This document shows, one piece after another, positions 42,803 to 54,889 of a DNA stretch of 64,000 bases. The stretch covers positions 663,040,618 through 663,104,617 of the forward strand of contig CM060990.1 in the NCBI GenBank assembly GCA_030765065.1. Reading direction: 5' to 3'. Both the position numbers and the translations under genes were made by a program. Source of the DNA: Deroplatys truncata. Its lineage: Eukaryota > Arthropoda > Insecta > Mantodea > Mantidae. A model generated the notes under the pieces. That model saw only the letters and a list, made by a program, of their open reading frames with translations, did not search any database and was not told where the DNA came from. Every line of letters begins with the position of its first letter. The first letter of the stretch is position 1.

Positions 42803-45800
42803 ATGGCTATCCTGAACTGGAGTTTACGTGGTGTACGATCCCATAGGGCGGAACTGCAACTTTTATTGCGTTCCCATTCACCTATGGTCGTGGTTTTGCA
42901 GGAGACTAAGCTTCGCCCTCACGATCCTTTTGATCTCCGAGGGTATACTCCGGTTCGCTACAATCTTGCACCGGATGAGGGTACTCCTGCTCATGGAGGT
43001 GTCATCCTATTAGTGCGTAACAACGTTCATTTTCAGATTCTCACACTCCGACTTGCAAGCTGTTGCCGTTTGGCTTCAGTTACCCGGCTTTTTCTTTTCT
43101 ATTTGTTCCGTCTATTCACCTCCATCGTCTCCCCTCGCTAACGCGGACATTCGAGATCTCCTGTCCGCTCTCCCAACACCATTTCTTCTGTTGGGAGATT
43201 TTAATGCCCATCACCCCCTGTGGGGTTCGCCTAGGGCTTGTTGAAGGGGAACATTTCTTTCCGACATTTTTACTCAGTTCAATCTCTCCACCCTCAATAC
43301 AGGTGAGCCTACTTTTCTTTCTGATTCTTCTGGTACATTCTCTCACTTGGACCTTGCCGTTTGCTCAATCCAGCTTGCTTGTCGTCTGCAGTGGAACGTC
43401 GTGGCTGACACCCACTCCAGCGATCATTACCCTTGCATCGTTTCTCTTCTGTCTCACCACGTCCAGCATTCCAGAGCACCTATCTGGCAATTCCATAAAG
43501 CCGATTAGAGACTGTATTCCAGCCTCGTGTGTTTTGATGACCAGTCCTTCACTGACGTTAACCAAATGGTGCAGCACCTTACCTCTACGATTCTATCTGC
43601 CGCCGAACGCACAATTCCCCGTTCGTCCTCCCACCCTCGGCGTATTCCTGTTCCGTGGTGGACCAAGGAGTGTCGGGACGCCGTTCGTGCCCGTAGAACT
43701 GCGCTTAGGGTGTTTCGGCTACACCCTAACTTGATAATTTGGTTATTTTTAAACAATCGTGCGCCAGGGCTCGTCGCAGTATTCAGGATAGCAAGAAGGA
43801 ATCCTGGACTCGTTTTGTAGAGTCTTAATCGATTCACGCCTTCCTCTGTTGTTTGGGATAAACTTCGTCGCTTCTCCGGTAAAGTGTCGCATTGTACTGT
43901 GTCTGGCCTTCAGGTTCCCAGTGCCACCATAGTGGATCCGGCTGCCATTGCTAACACTGTGGGTGCTGCCTTTGAGGCGGTTTCCATTTCTGGCCATTAT
44001 TCCGCCTGCTTTCGCACTCTCAAAGACCGGCTGGATTCCGAGAACTATAGTTTTCGGTCTCCTAATAAGGAGTGTTATAATGAACTTTTCACAATGAGGA
44101 AGCTGGAGCACGCTCTCCATTGCTCTAGGCACTCCGCTCATGGGCCGGACGATATGCCTTAAGATTATAATCGAGCTGCTATTGGTTAATAAAGCGCGCC
44201 AACATTAGCGTCTATTTTTTTATCCAATCAAAATTACGAACACATATGCTCTAGGGAAGATATTCCCTCCATTTCTACAGAAAAGCGCGCTACTCTGACG
44301 TCATTTGTTTGTCTCTTCTAATTGACAAACAACTCACCCCCTCGTTTTATTGTTATCCGCTCCTTTTGTCAGTTTCAGTGAGGCCATGCAAACTTATTTC
44401 CTAACAATGCTTATAATTAACAAACATCTCAAATCATTGTCATACAATAATGCTAATTTACACTACAATCATTCTGGCATTTACAGTGTTGTGATATAAA
44501 ATACTGCCTCACATTCATGTCCTGAGGTTAAAGAACCTTTCAGCCGACAGTAAACTCTTTCTCCTACAGGTCTATAACCGTATTTGGCAAGACGGCTTTT
44601 TCCCTTCCGTTTGGCGCGAAGCCACCATTGTCCCTATAGCTAAGCCTGGGAAGGATCGCCAACTACCTTCCAGCTACCGCCCTATTTCCCTCACCAGTTG
44701 CAATTGCAAGGTGATGGAGCGCATGATCAACGGGCGGTTGACATGTTGGCTTGAGTCTCAGAAACTTTAGCAAACGCTCAGTGGAGATTTCGTCGCCATC
44801 GCTCTACCGTCGACCATCTGGTATCTCTGTCGACGCATATTCTGAATGGATTTCTGAGAAAGTGTCAAACAGTGGCTGTGTTTTTTGACCTGGAGAAAGC
44901 TTATGACACTTGTTGGAGGGGCGGCATTTTACGTACACTCCACGCATGGAATTTACGCTCGTCTTCCCATATTTCTTCGGGAGTTTATGACGGATCGCGT
45001 CTTTCGTGTACGTGTGGGCTCGGTTTTATCTAGTCATTTTATTCAAGAGAACGGTGTACCGCAGGGCTCTGTACTCAATGTCACACTTTTAGCGATTGCT
45101 AACAACCCCAGTGTTGATTGTATTCCCCCTGGCATTTCATCGTCCCTTTTCATTGACGATTTTGCCATTTATTGCAGTTCACGGCGGACCTGTCTGTTTG
45201 AACTCCGTCTCCAGAACTGTATCGACCATCTCTACGCCTGGAGTAACGCCAACGGCTTTACTTTCTCCGCCGAGAAATCCGTCTGTGTGAATTTTTGGCG
45301 CTGGAGGGCTTTCCCTTCGCCCTCCCTTCATCTTGGTTCGGATAGTCTTCCATTTGCAGACGAGGAGAAAGTTTTGGGGTTGACCTTTGATCGAAAGCTG
45401 AGCTGAACTTCGCACATTTCGTTTTTAAGAGCAAAGTGTGACCGTTCTCTTAATCTTTTACGTGTTTTAAGTGGCACATCCTGGGGAGCTGATCGGACCG
45501 TCCTTCTGCGTCTTTATCGCTCTTTGGTCCGATCCAAGCTTGATTACGAGTGCATTGTCTATTCATCGGCACGTCCATCTGTGTTACGTCGCTTGAATGT
45601 CATTCACCATCGTGGCATAAGAGTCGCTACAGGGGCCTTTCCAACCAGCCCTGTACCCAGTCTGTACGTTGAAGCTGCGGAGCCTCCGCTGTCCATCAGG
45701 CGTGAGATGCTTTTGTGTAGCTATGCATGTCGACTCTCAAGCTTGCATGACCACCCGTCCTTCGAGTTATTTTTCGAGGATTCGCTTAATCGGCAATATT

Positions 45801-46835
45801 TAGTTAGCTCCTTTGCATTATTCCCTCCAGGGGTTCGATTTCGCCAGCTTCTTCTGCATTTGGACGTTACGCCAGCGCCGACCCCTCCCAGGGGAGAAAC
45901 ATGTTTTCCTCCTTGGTTGCGCGCCGAGGCCCACTGTCACTTTGGGTTAACGTCGATGCCGAAGAATGAGACCCCTTCTTCAGTCCTTAGATACGCCATT
46001 TTAGAACTTCAGGCGCAATTCGGGGAATGTCATTTTATATATACTGATGTCTTTAAGACTGATGTTGAAGTAGGGTGTGCCTTTATTTTCGGTCGACATA
46101 GTTTTACCTTTCGTTTACCGTGGCAATGCTCGATTTCTACCGCCGAACGTTTTAGTATTTATGAGTCAGTTTTATACATCTAGCGGCACGACTTACAGCA
46201 CTGTGTTCTTTGCACAGACTCTCTGAGCGCCCTTCAGAGCATTAATGCGCTGTACAATTACCACCCACTCGTACAGCGGATAATGATCTCCACTCGCTCG
46301 GTGTTTCTGGCACCAGCGTCTCTTTTATGTGGATTTCGGGTCATGTGGGCGTCTCTGGCAACGAGTCTGCGGATGCCGCTGCCAAATCGGCAATTTTATT
46401 GCCTAGCTGTTTTACTTCTATTGTTCTCTTCATTGATTTGTATGTCATTTTACGTCGCTATGTCCTCTCGCGTTGGCGCGATGAGTGGGAGGCCCTTGGG
46501 GGAACAAGTTGCGGGAGGTTAAACCTCTCCCGGTTGTCTGGGCTACCTCTTCTCGTGCTTCTCGTCGGGAAGAGGTCATTTTAACACGACTTCGTATCGG
46601 ACATTGCGTTTTTAGTCATAGACACTTGCTTAGTAGTAATCCATAACCACTCTGTGATGAGTGTGCGGCACCCTTAACGGTGCGTCACATTTTAACAGTG
46701 TGTCAGGTTTTAGCTCAATTGCGCGTTCGTGTGTCTCTGCCTGTTGGTATAGCCAACGTTTTGGCAGACCACGCGCATACTGTAGAATATCTTTTATGTT
46801 TTATCAGTGACAGTGGTTTTAGTCGACGCATTTAA
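42803..46835 (+). pseudogene. LINE ORF2 (endonuclease, reverse transcriptase, RNase H), frameshifted
   Basis: The start is ATG 42803 (MAILNWSLRGVRSHRAELQL). Endonuclease motifs: VVVLQETKLRP (catalytic Glu), FLLLGDFNAHHPLWGS (about 43180-43235) and the closing SDHYPC (about 43420). The linker PVPWWTKECRDAVRARR lies at about 43645. RT motifs: KPGKDRQLPSSYRPISL (about 44640), FDLEKAYDT (about 44885), NGVPQGSVL and SLFIDDFAIYC (about 45150). RNase H: IYTDVFKTD, STAERFSIY, CTDSLSALQ and WISGHVGVSGNESADAAAKS (46040-46385). The C-terminal block is CDECAAPLTVRHILTVC (46655). Frame changes occur near 43045, 43240, 43810, 44800, 44920, 45405, 46180 and 46400, with in-frame stops, plus a ~360-bp insertion at 44160. 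Usual glycine in TDGS is changed to Val (TDVF), so even the RNase H site is altered. Confidence 0.85.
44159..44527. mobile_element. Unclassified ~360-bp insertion in LINE ORF2
   Basis: The protein reading stops at HGPDDMP (44158) and resumes at LKNLSADSKLFLLQVYNRIW (44528), which would join in frame, so the intervening AT-rich text is an insertion. TTAA occurs at both junctions (44159-44162 and 44526-44529), and atgcct/atgtcct is an alternative direct repeat. No inverted ends were identified, so class is unknown. Confidence 0.55.
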
Positions 46836-47140
46836 TGCACTGAGCGTCTTTTAGTATTGTGATTTTATATTATCCGTTTTAAAGGGGGACTGTTCTCCCC
46901 TGGGGACATATGGCGCTCTAGTCTCGTGACTTCTACAGTTCCTGACACGTAGTTTAATCTTTTATTGTATGATTTACCATGTTTTAGTGTGGTGGTTTTT
47001 AGACTTTGATATGTTTTTTATTGTTTAGACTAAGCAGGTTTGTGTCCCGTATTTTAGTTTCTGGATTTTAAATGTTATACGTTGTAAGGGCGCTGATGAC
47101 CTTAGCTGTTTAGCGGCCTTAACCTCCATATCATCATCAC

Positions 47141-47208
47141 CGCCGGGTTTGAACCCGCGACCTCGGTAACTAGAGGCTAGCATGGTAACCACTACACCAC
47201 GGAGGTCG
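47141..47208 (-). mobile_element. SINE family C, tRNA-like head (split by the LINE)
   Basis: The minus strand reads cctccgtggtgtagtggtta, then ccatgctagcctctagttac and cgcgggttcaaacccggcg. Its A- and B-box wording is the best preserved of the four family C copies. It continues the SINE fragment at 40631-40848. Confidence 0.85.
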
Positions 47209-47453
47209 ACATTATTGTGAATGTTGAGTGTTGTAAACGTAAACATTCTAACATTCTCCGATGCATGCTTTTTATTATTTGACACGCTTGTTCTTCTAGT
47301 TCTGTTTCTTTATTCGTAAAGAAAAGATATACCTATGTATGCGCTCGATTCAAATATCATAGCAGGTATTTCTGCCACATGGAGCAAATTCAATTTTACT
47401 CACATACTCTTTCCTCTCTGTCTCCCTTCTCTTTAACAGATTACCCTCCACGT

Positions 47454-47720
47454 TGTAGGACTTACACCCCCAAGGACTTACAAGCCTTGGATCAGTAATC
47501 TGCTGAGGAGCGAGCAAGCAAGCTCTAGAACATAGCATATCCAAGATGGGTGATCAGCCCAATCCTGGAATGGCAGTGAAGAAGGAAATGAAATGTAGTG
47601 ATGGCAGAGATGATAGGAAAATTCGCGGATCAAATTATCCAACCCAGCATTCGTCTAATGACCAAGGACCGACCCCCCTCAAAAAAAATGAAAGAAAGAG
47701 AAACACCGGGCCTCCCAAAT
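47454..47720 (-). mobile_element. tRNA-derived SINE (tail-preserved)
   Basis: The plus strand reads gtaggacttacacccccaag, gctgaggagcgagcaagc, atagcatatccaagatgggt and gatcagcccaatcctgg, the tail of the SINE at 21770. The head is largely lost after the gaccaaggaccgac text. Confidence 0.65.
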
Positions 47721-47944
47721 TGTGCTAAGAGTTTTACAAATTTGATTGTCTACTGCACTTTGACCCTGGTGACTCATTCAGTAGACAATCACTACAGTTT
47801 ATTTACATTTTACAATTTCTTGTCAATAAATTATCTTGTTTTTTTTTAGTTTTTTTCATTTGCCATTTCCACTCGTTTTTCACTTTTCACTTATTGGTTA
47901 CTTAACCATCACACATTCACTATAGTTTTCCATTCAAGGTAAGA

Positions 47945-48650
47945 TGCGCTACCTCTTACTTTTCTCTTTCCACTGTCCAAATCCATTTATTTTTTACTTT
48001 ACTCAAAAACTGTCCAATGCTTCTAGCGTCCTTGCATATAATTTCAATCATAAGTGTATTTCTATCCCCCTTCAACCACTTCTTGTTAAAAAATTCTTTT
48101 CTCCAATTTTCTGTTCCTTGGCACTTAAATACTATGTGTTCAATGTCTTCATTACCACCACATATCGGACATTGGTTCTGAGGAATACCCTGTCTTAGCC
48201 CTTTTAGTCTCCATGCTCCGATTTTTACTCATGCAATAGATTCTCTCTCTTCTTTGTTTACTATATCTATACATTTTTCCCTACCCCATGTATTTTTATT
48301 GGCCTATAACAAACTAATGAGCTCTTTTCGGCAATCTCACTGAACATGATTTGTATTTCTATATCTTCCAGGCTTTTCCTCGCCTTTTTCCAAAAATTTT
48401 TCCCGTTATTTTCTCTCTTTCTCCACATATCTCCTAACCCATTTTTCTCCAAAATGTTCCGTAATTTACTTACCCATCCATCATTCATTAAGCTATTCTA
48501 TTGGTATTAAATACATTGTCTTAGCACATTACTTTTTCCTAGATTTAAAGTTCTGAACCAAAATTTCAAAGCTCTTTCCATTATCTTCCCCTTAGTTGAC
48601 ACCCTGCCCATTTGTAATTGTGCTACCTGTCTTACAATTGACTTCGAATC
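47945..48650 (-). pseudogene. LINE C-terminal relic with zinc-binding block
   Basis: On the minus strand from about 48640: QVAQLQMGRVSTKGKIMERA, LKFWFRTLNLGKSNVLRQC, a stop, then MNDGWVSKLRNILEKNGLGD and ...DIEIQIMFSEIAEKSSLV. After a further stop comes LRQGIPQNQCPICGGNEDIE and HIVFKCQGTENWRKEFF. The CPxCGG...H...C pattern followed by WR..F is the C-terminal zinc-binding element of several LINE clades, and the upstream text is the usual region after the reverse transcriptase. The RT core itself is not visible. Clade is uncertain. Confidence 0.55.
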
Positions 48651-49984
48651 GCTGCGATATATTCACAGTAGTTAAAAGCGCGTGGACTGCCCTTGGCTTG
48701 GTTTCTAAAATGTATACATGTTTGTGCTAAAACTGTTTTTTCTCCCTAAAACGTAAACTTCTCTCTCAAGTTTGAGAATTTTTTCGTCATTAGTACCTAC
48801 AAGTGAATTTTAAATCAGCATTAGTCGACAGGTGAAGTTTACTTTTTGAGGGGGCAATGGTTACAACGTTGATAATGCCCTTTGTTTTGTTTCCCTATAT
48901 TCCTGTCTCTCTTTTCTATCACTGGAAACCTGTAGAGCGATTAAGAAACGATATGCTTAAAATATTTAAAGCTGTAACAGAAAATATTAATTTATGTTGC
49001 AAAACGAAAGGAAAACCATAGGAATATACCACAAAGTTAAATGCAACCTAATATAGATATGTGATAAGAATACGTAAAATCCCATACCAAATTAAAATAT
49101 TTATATTCAACTGAAAATTTATTAAAACATCATATTTCCACATAACGTAAGTTTTATTACCGAAATAGCTCTCTTATTGTTGCAAACATCGAATCATGTC
49201 CGGGTAAGTATATCTGGAAAGGATTTCCTCCCCTCCGCTCTCTCAGTTTTTTCCGACTTAGATTTGGTTATAAATCACTTCTAATTTATCTTCACTACAT
49301 ATTTAGATCTCTTTAATTTTTGGAGCTTATATGAAAGTGGAAGCTATACTGAAAACTCATCTTAATCTTCGTACTATGATTGCAAAATAAGTCCACAAAA
49401 TTGGTACATTTTGTTTGTTACATTCTATAAATTATTTTTTTAAAATCCAAGCAACCATTTAAAATATCAGTTTTCTCGTTGGAAATTTACCTCATTATGT
49501 CTACGTGCTCGTACAAAAAGCTACACAGAAATTGTGTGCCTTAATTTTATTAACTTTTTTTATAACAAGTGAAAAATGTTTCAAAATTTGTATTTACACA
49601 CACGAAAAATTGGAATAATTTACTTCCATAATATAAGAGCAAAATCCCCCCTTTTTAATACCTCTGTAGCTACCACAGGTACCTCTAACTAAAATTCTAT
49701 GCAAACAGATAGAAACTGAAGTCAACTGTGTTCCCTTAATGAGACAGTTTCTGTTTTTTAACGTGAAAGATCGACCAAAATTATCACATTTTTAGAACAG
49801 TCTCCGCTTTAACAGCTTTGAGAATTAAACTTACTAGTCAGGGCTTGTAAACACTTTAGCACAATTTCGATAAGAAGACAAAAAATTAAATCGCTGAAGT
49901 ACACTACAAGTTGTCAGGCAAAATTCTGAAAAATTTATACACCTTTACTGTTCTATAATTTTACGTAAAGGTATCTGAAGTAGC
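48651..49984. other. AT-rich, no recognised feature
   Basis: About 1.3 kb with no supported gene, repeat end or RNA. Confidence 0.5.
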
Positions 49985-50310
49985 CGAGCGAGTGCCTCCC
50001 CCGTAACGCATACGACTCGAATTTGAGGGGCCCCGGATTCAAACTCTCGGGGCCGATCAACCTTGGCGTGGGGGTAGCGTGTCTGCCTCACGTTCAAGAA
50101 GACCGAAGTTCGAATCTCGGTTAGGGTGAGTTAACCGGTTAAGACTTTTCAGGATGTGGGAAAACCCTGGAGAAGATAAATGTCGGGTAGCTTTAAGCTC
50201 TATGGACCCCGGGCTCATTTGAACCTCATTTCACACATTTAATTCATTCATCATCTGATATGACCTACCAATTAAAGGACGTTAAACTATAAAGAAAAAA
50301 ATCAAATGTT
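49985..50310 (+). mobile_element. tRNA-derived SINE ending AAAGGACGTTAAAC
   Basis: A head-like part with gccgagcgagtgcctccc is followed by a second tRNA-like part with cgtgggggtagcgtgtctgc and gaagttcgaatctcggttag. The body reads gataaatgtcgggtagcttt and the tail is attaaaggacgttaaactat with an A-run. The double head suggests a composite of two tRNA-like units. Confidence 0.65.
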
Positions 50311-50852
50311 CTATGCATGTCAATATATTGAAGCTTGCAACAGTGCAAAACTTTTAATAGTGAAATAAAGCATGTACAATGAACAAAAATAAAGTCTTAG
50401 AAATTAAAGGGACTGAATAATGTTCAAGAAAGTGACTAAAAGAATGCTAAGAAGTTCGTATCTACCAAGCCTTAAGAATTACTGACGTGAAATTTCACAG
50501 AAATAATGCAATTAAATATACCTATAATTATATATACCTAAATTTAAGCACTTAGATTTAGTAGTTAAAGGGTACAGACAGATGGTTTATTTGCCAAAAC
50601 AAGTACATTTTATCACAACGTCACATACAGAAATGCTAATAAAATTTGACGTTGGCATAACATTCATTAAAACAACAAAAAGGATTTTACACCAAAGTGC
50701 TCTTCACTGTCCACTTAAAATATTAAGAGCTTTAGTGTTATTAGAAAGTGTATTAAACAAATTAAGTGAAGTTATCTCAAAAGAATTTAGAATTATGCTT
50801 TATTTAAATCTATTAATGTAAACATTAGAACTAAAGGTAAAACTACGGAAGA
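50311..50852. other. No recognised feature
   Basis: AT-rich; the 79-codon frame at 50582-50821 has no recognisable content. Confidence 0.45.
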
Positions 50853-51402
50853 ACGGAGTTGCCCCCGCAACCGTGGCAGAGCACGGCAAGTGTAGGCCCT
50901 TTTTGCTTCCACCGTGACCCCTGGGAGGAAAGGATGACGCGAAGATCGACCAGATCCGGATGACGACGGGTTTAAACATGGACGGGATCCCCAATGTTTC
51001 GAGATCGAACACATCCGACGTCGCCAGGACCCACCCACAAGCCTCTAATCCCCCGGGGTCCCCCGAAGGTCCGAGAGCACCCAGAGGTGGTCCTTACTGA
51101 GCAGTTGCGCCACGACGCCAGGGAAGGAACCTCTACAGAGCGTACATCCACCGTCCAGCCGCAACCAGCCGAACACCGTCGCCTGGTCCTACAACCCTGA
51201 AACAGATGACAATGAAGATGATAGGTACAAGAAATGAGGGGCAGGAATGTCGTGGTAGAAGATGAACCACCCCAACATTCGCCTGCCGACCCTGGGAAAC
51301 CACGAAAAACTCAAGGGTCAGAGTGGGCGGTCGCCGGAGATCCAACTGGGATCTCCCGGATGGGAGTAAAGACGTTACCGCGGCGCCACCTCGCTCGGTA
51401 AC
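50853..51402 (-). mobile_element. tRNA-derived SINE, ~550 bp (family B)
   Basis: Minus-strand head: ccgagcgaggtggcgccgcg, ggtaacgtctttactcccat, then the linker gaccgcccactctgaccc. Body: gtttcccagggtcggcaggc, ttcttgtacctatcatcttc and gtttcagggttgtaggacc. The 3' part contains cacggttgcgggggcaac at 50853. The copy at 56672-57187 follows the same order. GC-rich frames over it are incidental. Confidence 0.75.
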
Positions 51403-52063
51403 ATTACAACTACCATGGTCATGAACCTCAGAACATAATGTATATTTATGTAGTAGATACGTGACTTTATCAGTAATGGATATGCAACTTTTTAAAACTG
51501 GTATCATAAATAAACTTTTACTTATTGTATTAGCAATATATGCAATTGATGTGCGAACGCCAGCCTAAACTCGGCTAGAAGTGAATTTAGGTATTCACCC
51601 TTAACATACCAGTGTCTCCAGTAATGTCCAAACATACTTGCTAGAGAACCCGGCAGCTTCTGCCGTATCATGTGCTGTGTGGTTAAATCTGTGTAGACCA
51701 CAGAACTGTCATAAGCGAAATTGTGAATTTCTTGTAAAAAAGGGGGAGCCGGGTAGCTAAACCTTCAGTTCGATGTTAGTGTTGTGTGAAGGCAAGTAAA
51801 TTAAGAACAACGCGCCCAATTCAAGTGGACCATTGAGATGGCTTGGGAACAGCGGATTCGCCTCAGCTGGCGTAAGAATCAGTGACCTGATTTCGACGAA
51901 CTTTCATAGCGCGCTTTACGGGACATTAAAGACTCATCAGCATGCACACTTATCCCAAAGGCTAATCAAGCTAGTGTTTTGGTTGAGGTAGGGTTTTCAC
52001 AAAGAGTCCTGTGCAAGTTTTGGCAATGCTGGTAGACAAGAAAACTTAAAATGTCATACCGAG
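51403..52063. other. No recognised feature
   Basis: Nothing assignable was seen in about 660 bases. Confidence 0.45.
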
Positions 52064-52630
52064 CGGGATGGCTCAGGCGGTAACGTCTGTGGCCTGCATT
52101 CGGGAGAACGTGGGTTGGGTTACTGTGGCCCACCTTCCTGACCCATTGGCTTTTTTCGGGAGTTTCCCCGGGCCGCCAGGCGAATGCTGGGAAGGATCAT
52201 TACATCCCCGGAATTTCTTGTCCTTCCATTTCATCTCCATTCTCATTTCGTTTCACCTTTCATCTGCTTGGTCTTTTTCAGGGCTGCAAGTGTCAGGGAG
52301 GTCTCGGCATGTGCATGGCAGGGGATAACGATGCTACGATGAAACCTTCGTCTACCAGACTGCTAGCGGTCACCGGATCCCGGGCCCCCCAGGGATGTGT
52401 AAGCTCACAGGGGAGAGGGGAACCGGCTGTGCCAGCCAGCACCCGGGGTGTTCAAATCTGTAAATGGTAGGGATCATGTCCTCTGCCTTGTCTGCCGTGC
52501 TTCCTGGCCCGGCCACCCTGTGACTCCTCTCACTTCATCCCTCCCTCGGTCCCTAGGCACAAAGGTCTGCGTGGGTCGGGGTGCTAAGTTCCCCTCCGCT
52601 TCTAATCCTATCAAAATCTCAAATGCCATT
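52064..52630 (+). mobile_element. tRNA-derived SINE, long-bodied (family A)
   Basis: Head: ccgagcgggatggctcaggc and ggtaacgtctgtggcctg. The linker is ggcccaccttcctgaccc. Body: gggagtttccccgggccgcc, ggtctttttcagggctgc, ggaggtctcggcatgtgc. The 3' part has agccagcacccggggtgttc and aatcctatc. It matches 16733-17225 on the opposite strand. Confidence 0.8.
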
Positions 52631-52639
52631 AGAACGTTT

Positions 52640-53050
52640 CATTCATCTGCTTCCTACTTGCCGAGCAAGGAATGACACTGTAAGCTCAAAATCCGCGGTT
52701 CAAATGTCGTCTATGGCATTGAACTTTTCGGTCTGATTCTATCTTTCCTATTTTTAGCCTACACACCTTTTGTGTGAAAGAATAATTAATACTTATGATA
52801 TTGTAAGTAGCTTTTGGGGTATTTTATCTCAAAATGTATTTGATAACGCCTTGTGGTTTACCGAAAACTGAGTCATTGGCGAATTTAATGTGTTTCGTCA
52901 TGAAGTCATGGTAGCTCAGTTGGATAGAGCAGGGGAACGGTAAGCCGAAGATCCTGGTTGAAATCCCGGCTATGACATTCAATTTTTCAGTGTGATTCTA
53001 GCTTTCCAACTTTAGCTGCACACGGATTGTCTGGAATAACAATTAATTAT
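52640..53050 (+). mobile_element. SINE family D, tandem partial copies
   Basis: A B-box half (cgcggttcaaatgtcg) and the tattttatctcaaaatg and ggtttaccgaaaactgag blocks are followed by a complete head, tggtagctcagttggataga and ggttgaaatcccggctat, and then the tail fragment again (cattcaatttttcagtg). The unit therefore repeats with a period of about 250 bases. Confidence 0.7.
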
Positions 53051-54151
53051 ATGCTGTCTTCCCTTACACATTTTTTATTTTCTCTCATTTGTTAACAGTG
53101 CTTAATAAACCCGCATTTGTGTAAAAAAAATTTCAATGGATTATTTTCAAACATTTCCTGGCGCCTCTCAATATTGATGCTTAGAGTAATGTCCTGCAAA
53201 AATATATGAATAGGTTTCAATGATAAGGAAACAGTTTTAAAAATGTAACTACTTTAAGATATGACCAACTATCTTGAGAGCAAATCGACGCACCAAGACG
53301 TAGATGGAAGGGGAGAGCATGGGGAGGGGAGTCTAGTGAAACTACTACTCTCTTTTTCATGTCTTTCACTTTTGCAGCAACAGCAACTGCTGTACAGCCC
53401 CAACCCTCCCACCCCTTAACTTAACCCCTTACATTCATTGATCTTGCAAATCCTCTATCTAGCTGCACAGAAGACTTCAACTACTACTGTTATCATGACT
53501 CCGGAAATGTGGAATAGGTGCACTTTCATACTATATTTGTATTTCAAAATAGGTTTATATTAATATTAAGTTTTGAGGCTTTTACCGCTAGTTTTACATT
53601 TACTTGAGTAAAATAAAACTCGTAACCTTTAAATTAACATATTTAGGTTTATAAATAACAGTTACTGAGGAAGTTGCACCTAAAATAGTTGCACTTTTAA
53701 AGATTTCTTCTGATCATCCAACCCATTTTAAGATATTTTTTCTGCAGAACATGTAGAAGTTTATTAAAATACCCATTTAGTATAATTTTTTTCGCAGCGT
53801 TATTCATTTCCGAAATATTGGTTGTGCAATGTTTAAGTCTTTCCAGGGTAAAGCTTAGATTGGTAATCACACTCATATATAATCATTTGAAACTGAGAGA
53901 TTCCCCGTTTCATCACATTAGTTCATGACAAGCAGCTCTCCATTTGTGATATAATCAGCTGCCCATTGTTATCGCATCTAGCATATAACCAACTGCGTAT
54001 GCATATTTTGAAATCTCCTCTGGGCAAAACCTATTAATGCGTATGGTAAAGTGAATAGAAGAAAAGCTTTTATATGAAAACTATGACACTGGAGGGAAAT
54101 CTGTGAAATGGTAATGGGTCGATGAGGGAGTGTGATTATATCACATTAGAT
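53051..54151. other. No recognised feature
   Basis: AT-rich, no supported coding or repeat content; the last part may be decayed coding sequence of the LINE that follows. Confidence 0.45.
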
Positions 54152-54539
54152 GGAGTTATGGAACAAGTCCTAATGCAGCACTCTTGAACCTGACTCCATT
54201 GCATTTAGTTGTAATGAAGGAGGCAAGAGTGGTACTCTATAGACTGCAAAAGCTACTTAGAATTCCTGAAATAGACGTAGGCTTGCTAAGAATTAGATAC
54301 ATAGGAGATACAACTTTAGAAATACCGTCAGACTATAATTCCAATTAAACAGTGTCATTGATCCTAAATGTTGGACGAATAAAACTCTGGAAACTCCTGA
54401 GAAAACTTTGATGTGGTTTACAGACGGCTCAAACGATGGCCCAGGAACAGGATCCGGAGCATATACTATAAGACCAAGGTGCAAAAAGTTTTTTTTTCCC
54501 TTGGGTGAATATGCTACTGTTTTTGAAACAGAAATTTAT

Positions 54540-54836
54540 GCTATTATTCAATAGAGAGTTTTATTTATGGACGCTCTTTAACTGCTGTGGTCCTTAGCGT
54601 CCCATTCTATATTGGGCGTGAAAGACCGGAAATTTTGCTCAGAGACCTCTTTATCAGGCTTGAGGTTCTTTTACGTGCCGTAAATCTACGACACGGGACC
54701 ACCGGCTTTACTTCCCTTCCGAAGGAAACCATGCTAAGGATTTTTACGTCCGAAAAAAAAATACATCGCCCTCCGCCGGGTTTGAACCCGCGACCTCGGG
54801 AACTAGAGGTACCACTAGTCCACGCTATTATTCAAT
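54540..54836 (-). mobile_element. SINE family C with 13-bp target duplication
   Basis: gctattattcaat is duplicated at 54540-54552 and 54824-54836. Between them the plus strand reads gttttatttatggacgctct, gtcccattctatattggg, gacacgggaccaccggct and gggtttgaacccgcgacc, a complete family C copy. The duplication lies in the LINE reading (EIYAIIQ), so the SINE is younger than the LINE. Confidence 0.9.
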
Positions 54837-54889
54837 GCATACATAAAAACATCGATGACAACGTAATATATTCTTCCACCCAGATCATC

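Larger units (their letters stand above)
40849..47140 (+). mobile_element. I-superfamily LINE, near full length, inserted in a SINE
   Basis: About 6.3 kb. A 5' untranslated region (40849-41435) precedes ORF1 (CCHC knuckles) and ORF2 (endonuclease, reverse transcriptase, RNase H, C-terminal Cys/His). The 3' end reads ggcgctgatgaccttagctg, tttagcggccttaacctc, catatcatcatc, a simple ATC tail. The presence of RNase H and an APE endonuclease points to the I/LOA-type superfamily rather than Jockey, CR1 or R2. The short ccgcc at both junctions may be a target duplication. ORF2 is disrupted, so this copy cannot supply its own reverse transcriptase. Confidence 0.85.

Noticed and set aside
47141-47208. 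Functional tRNA gene
   Set aside because: It is the head of a SINE that continues at 40631-40848, and three more family copies share it.
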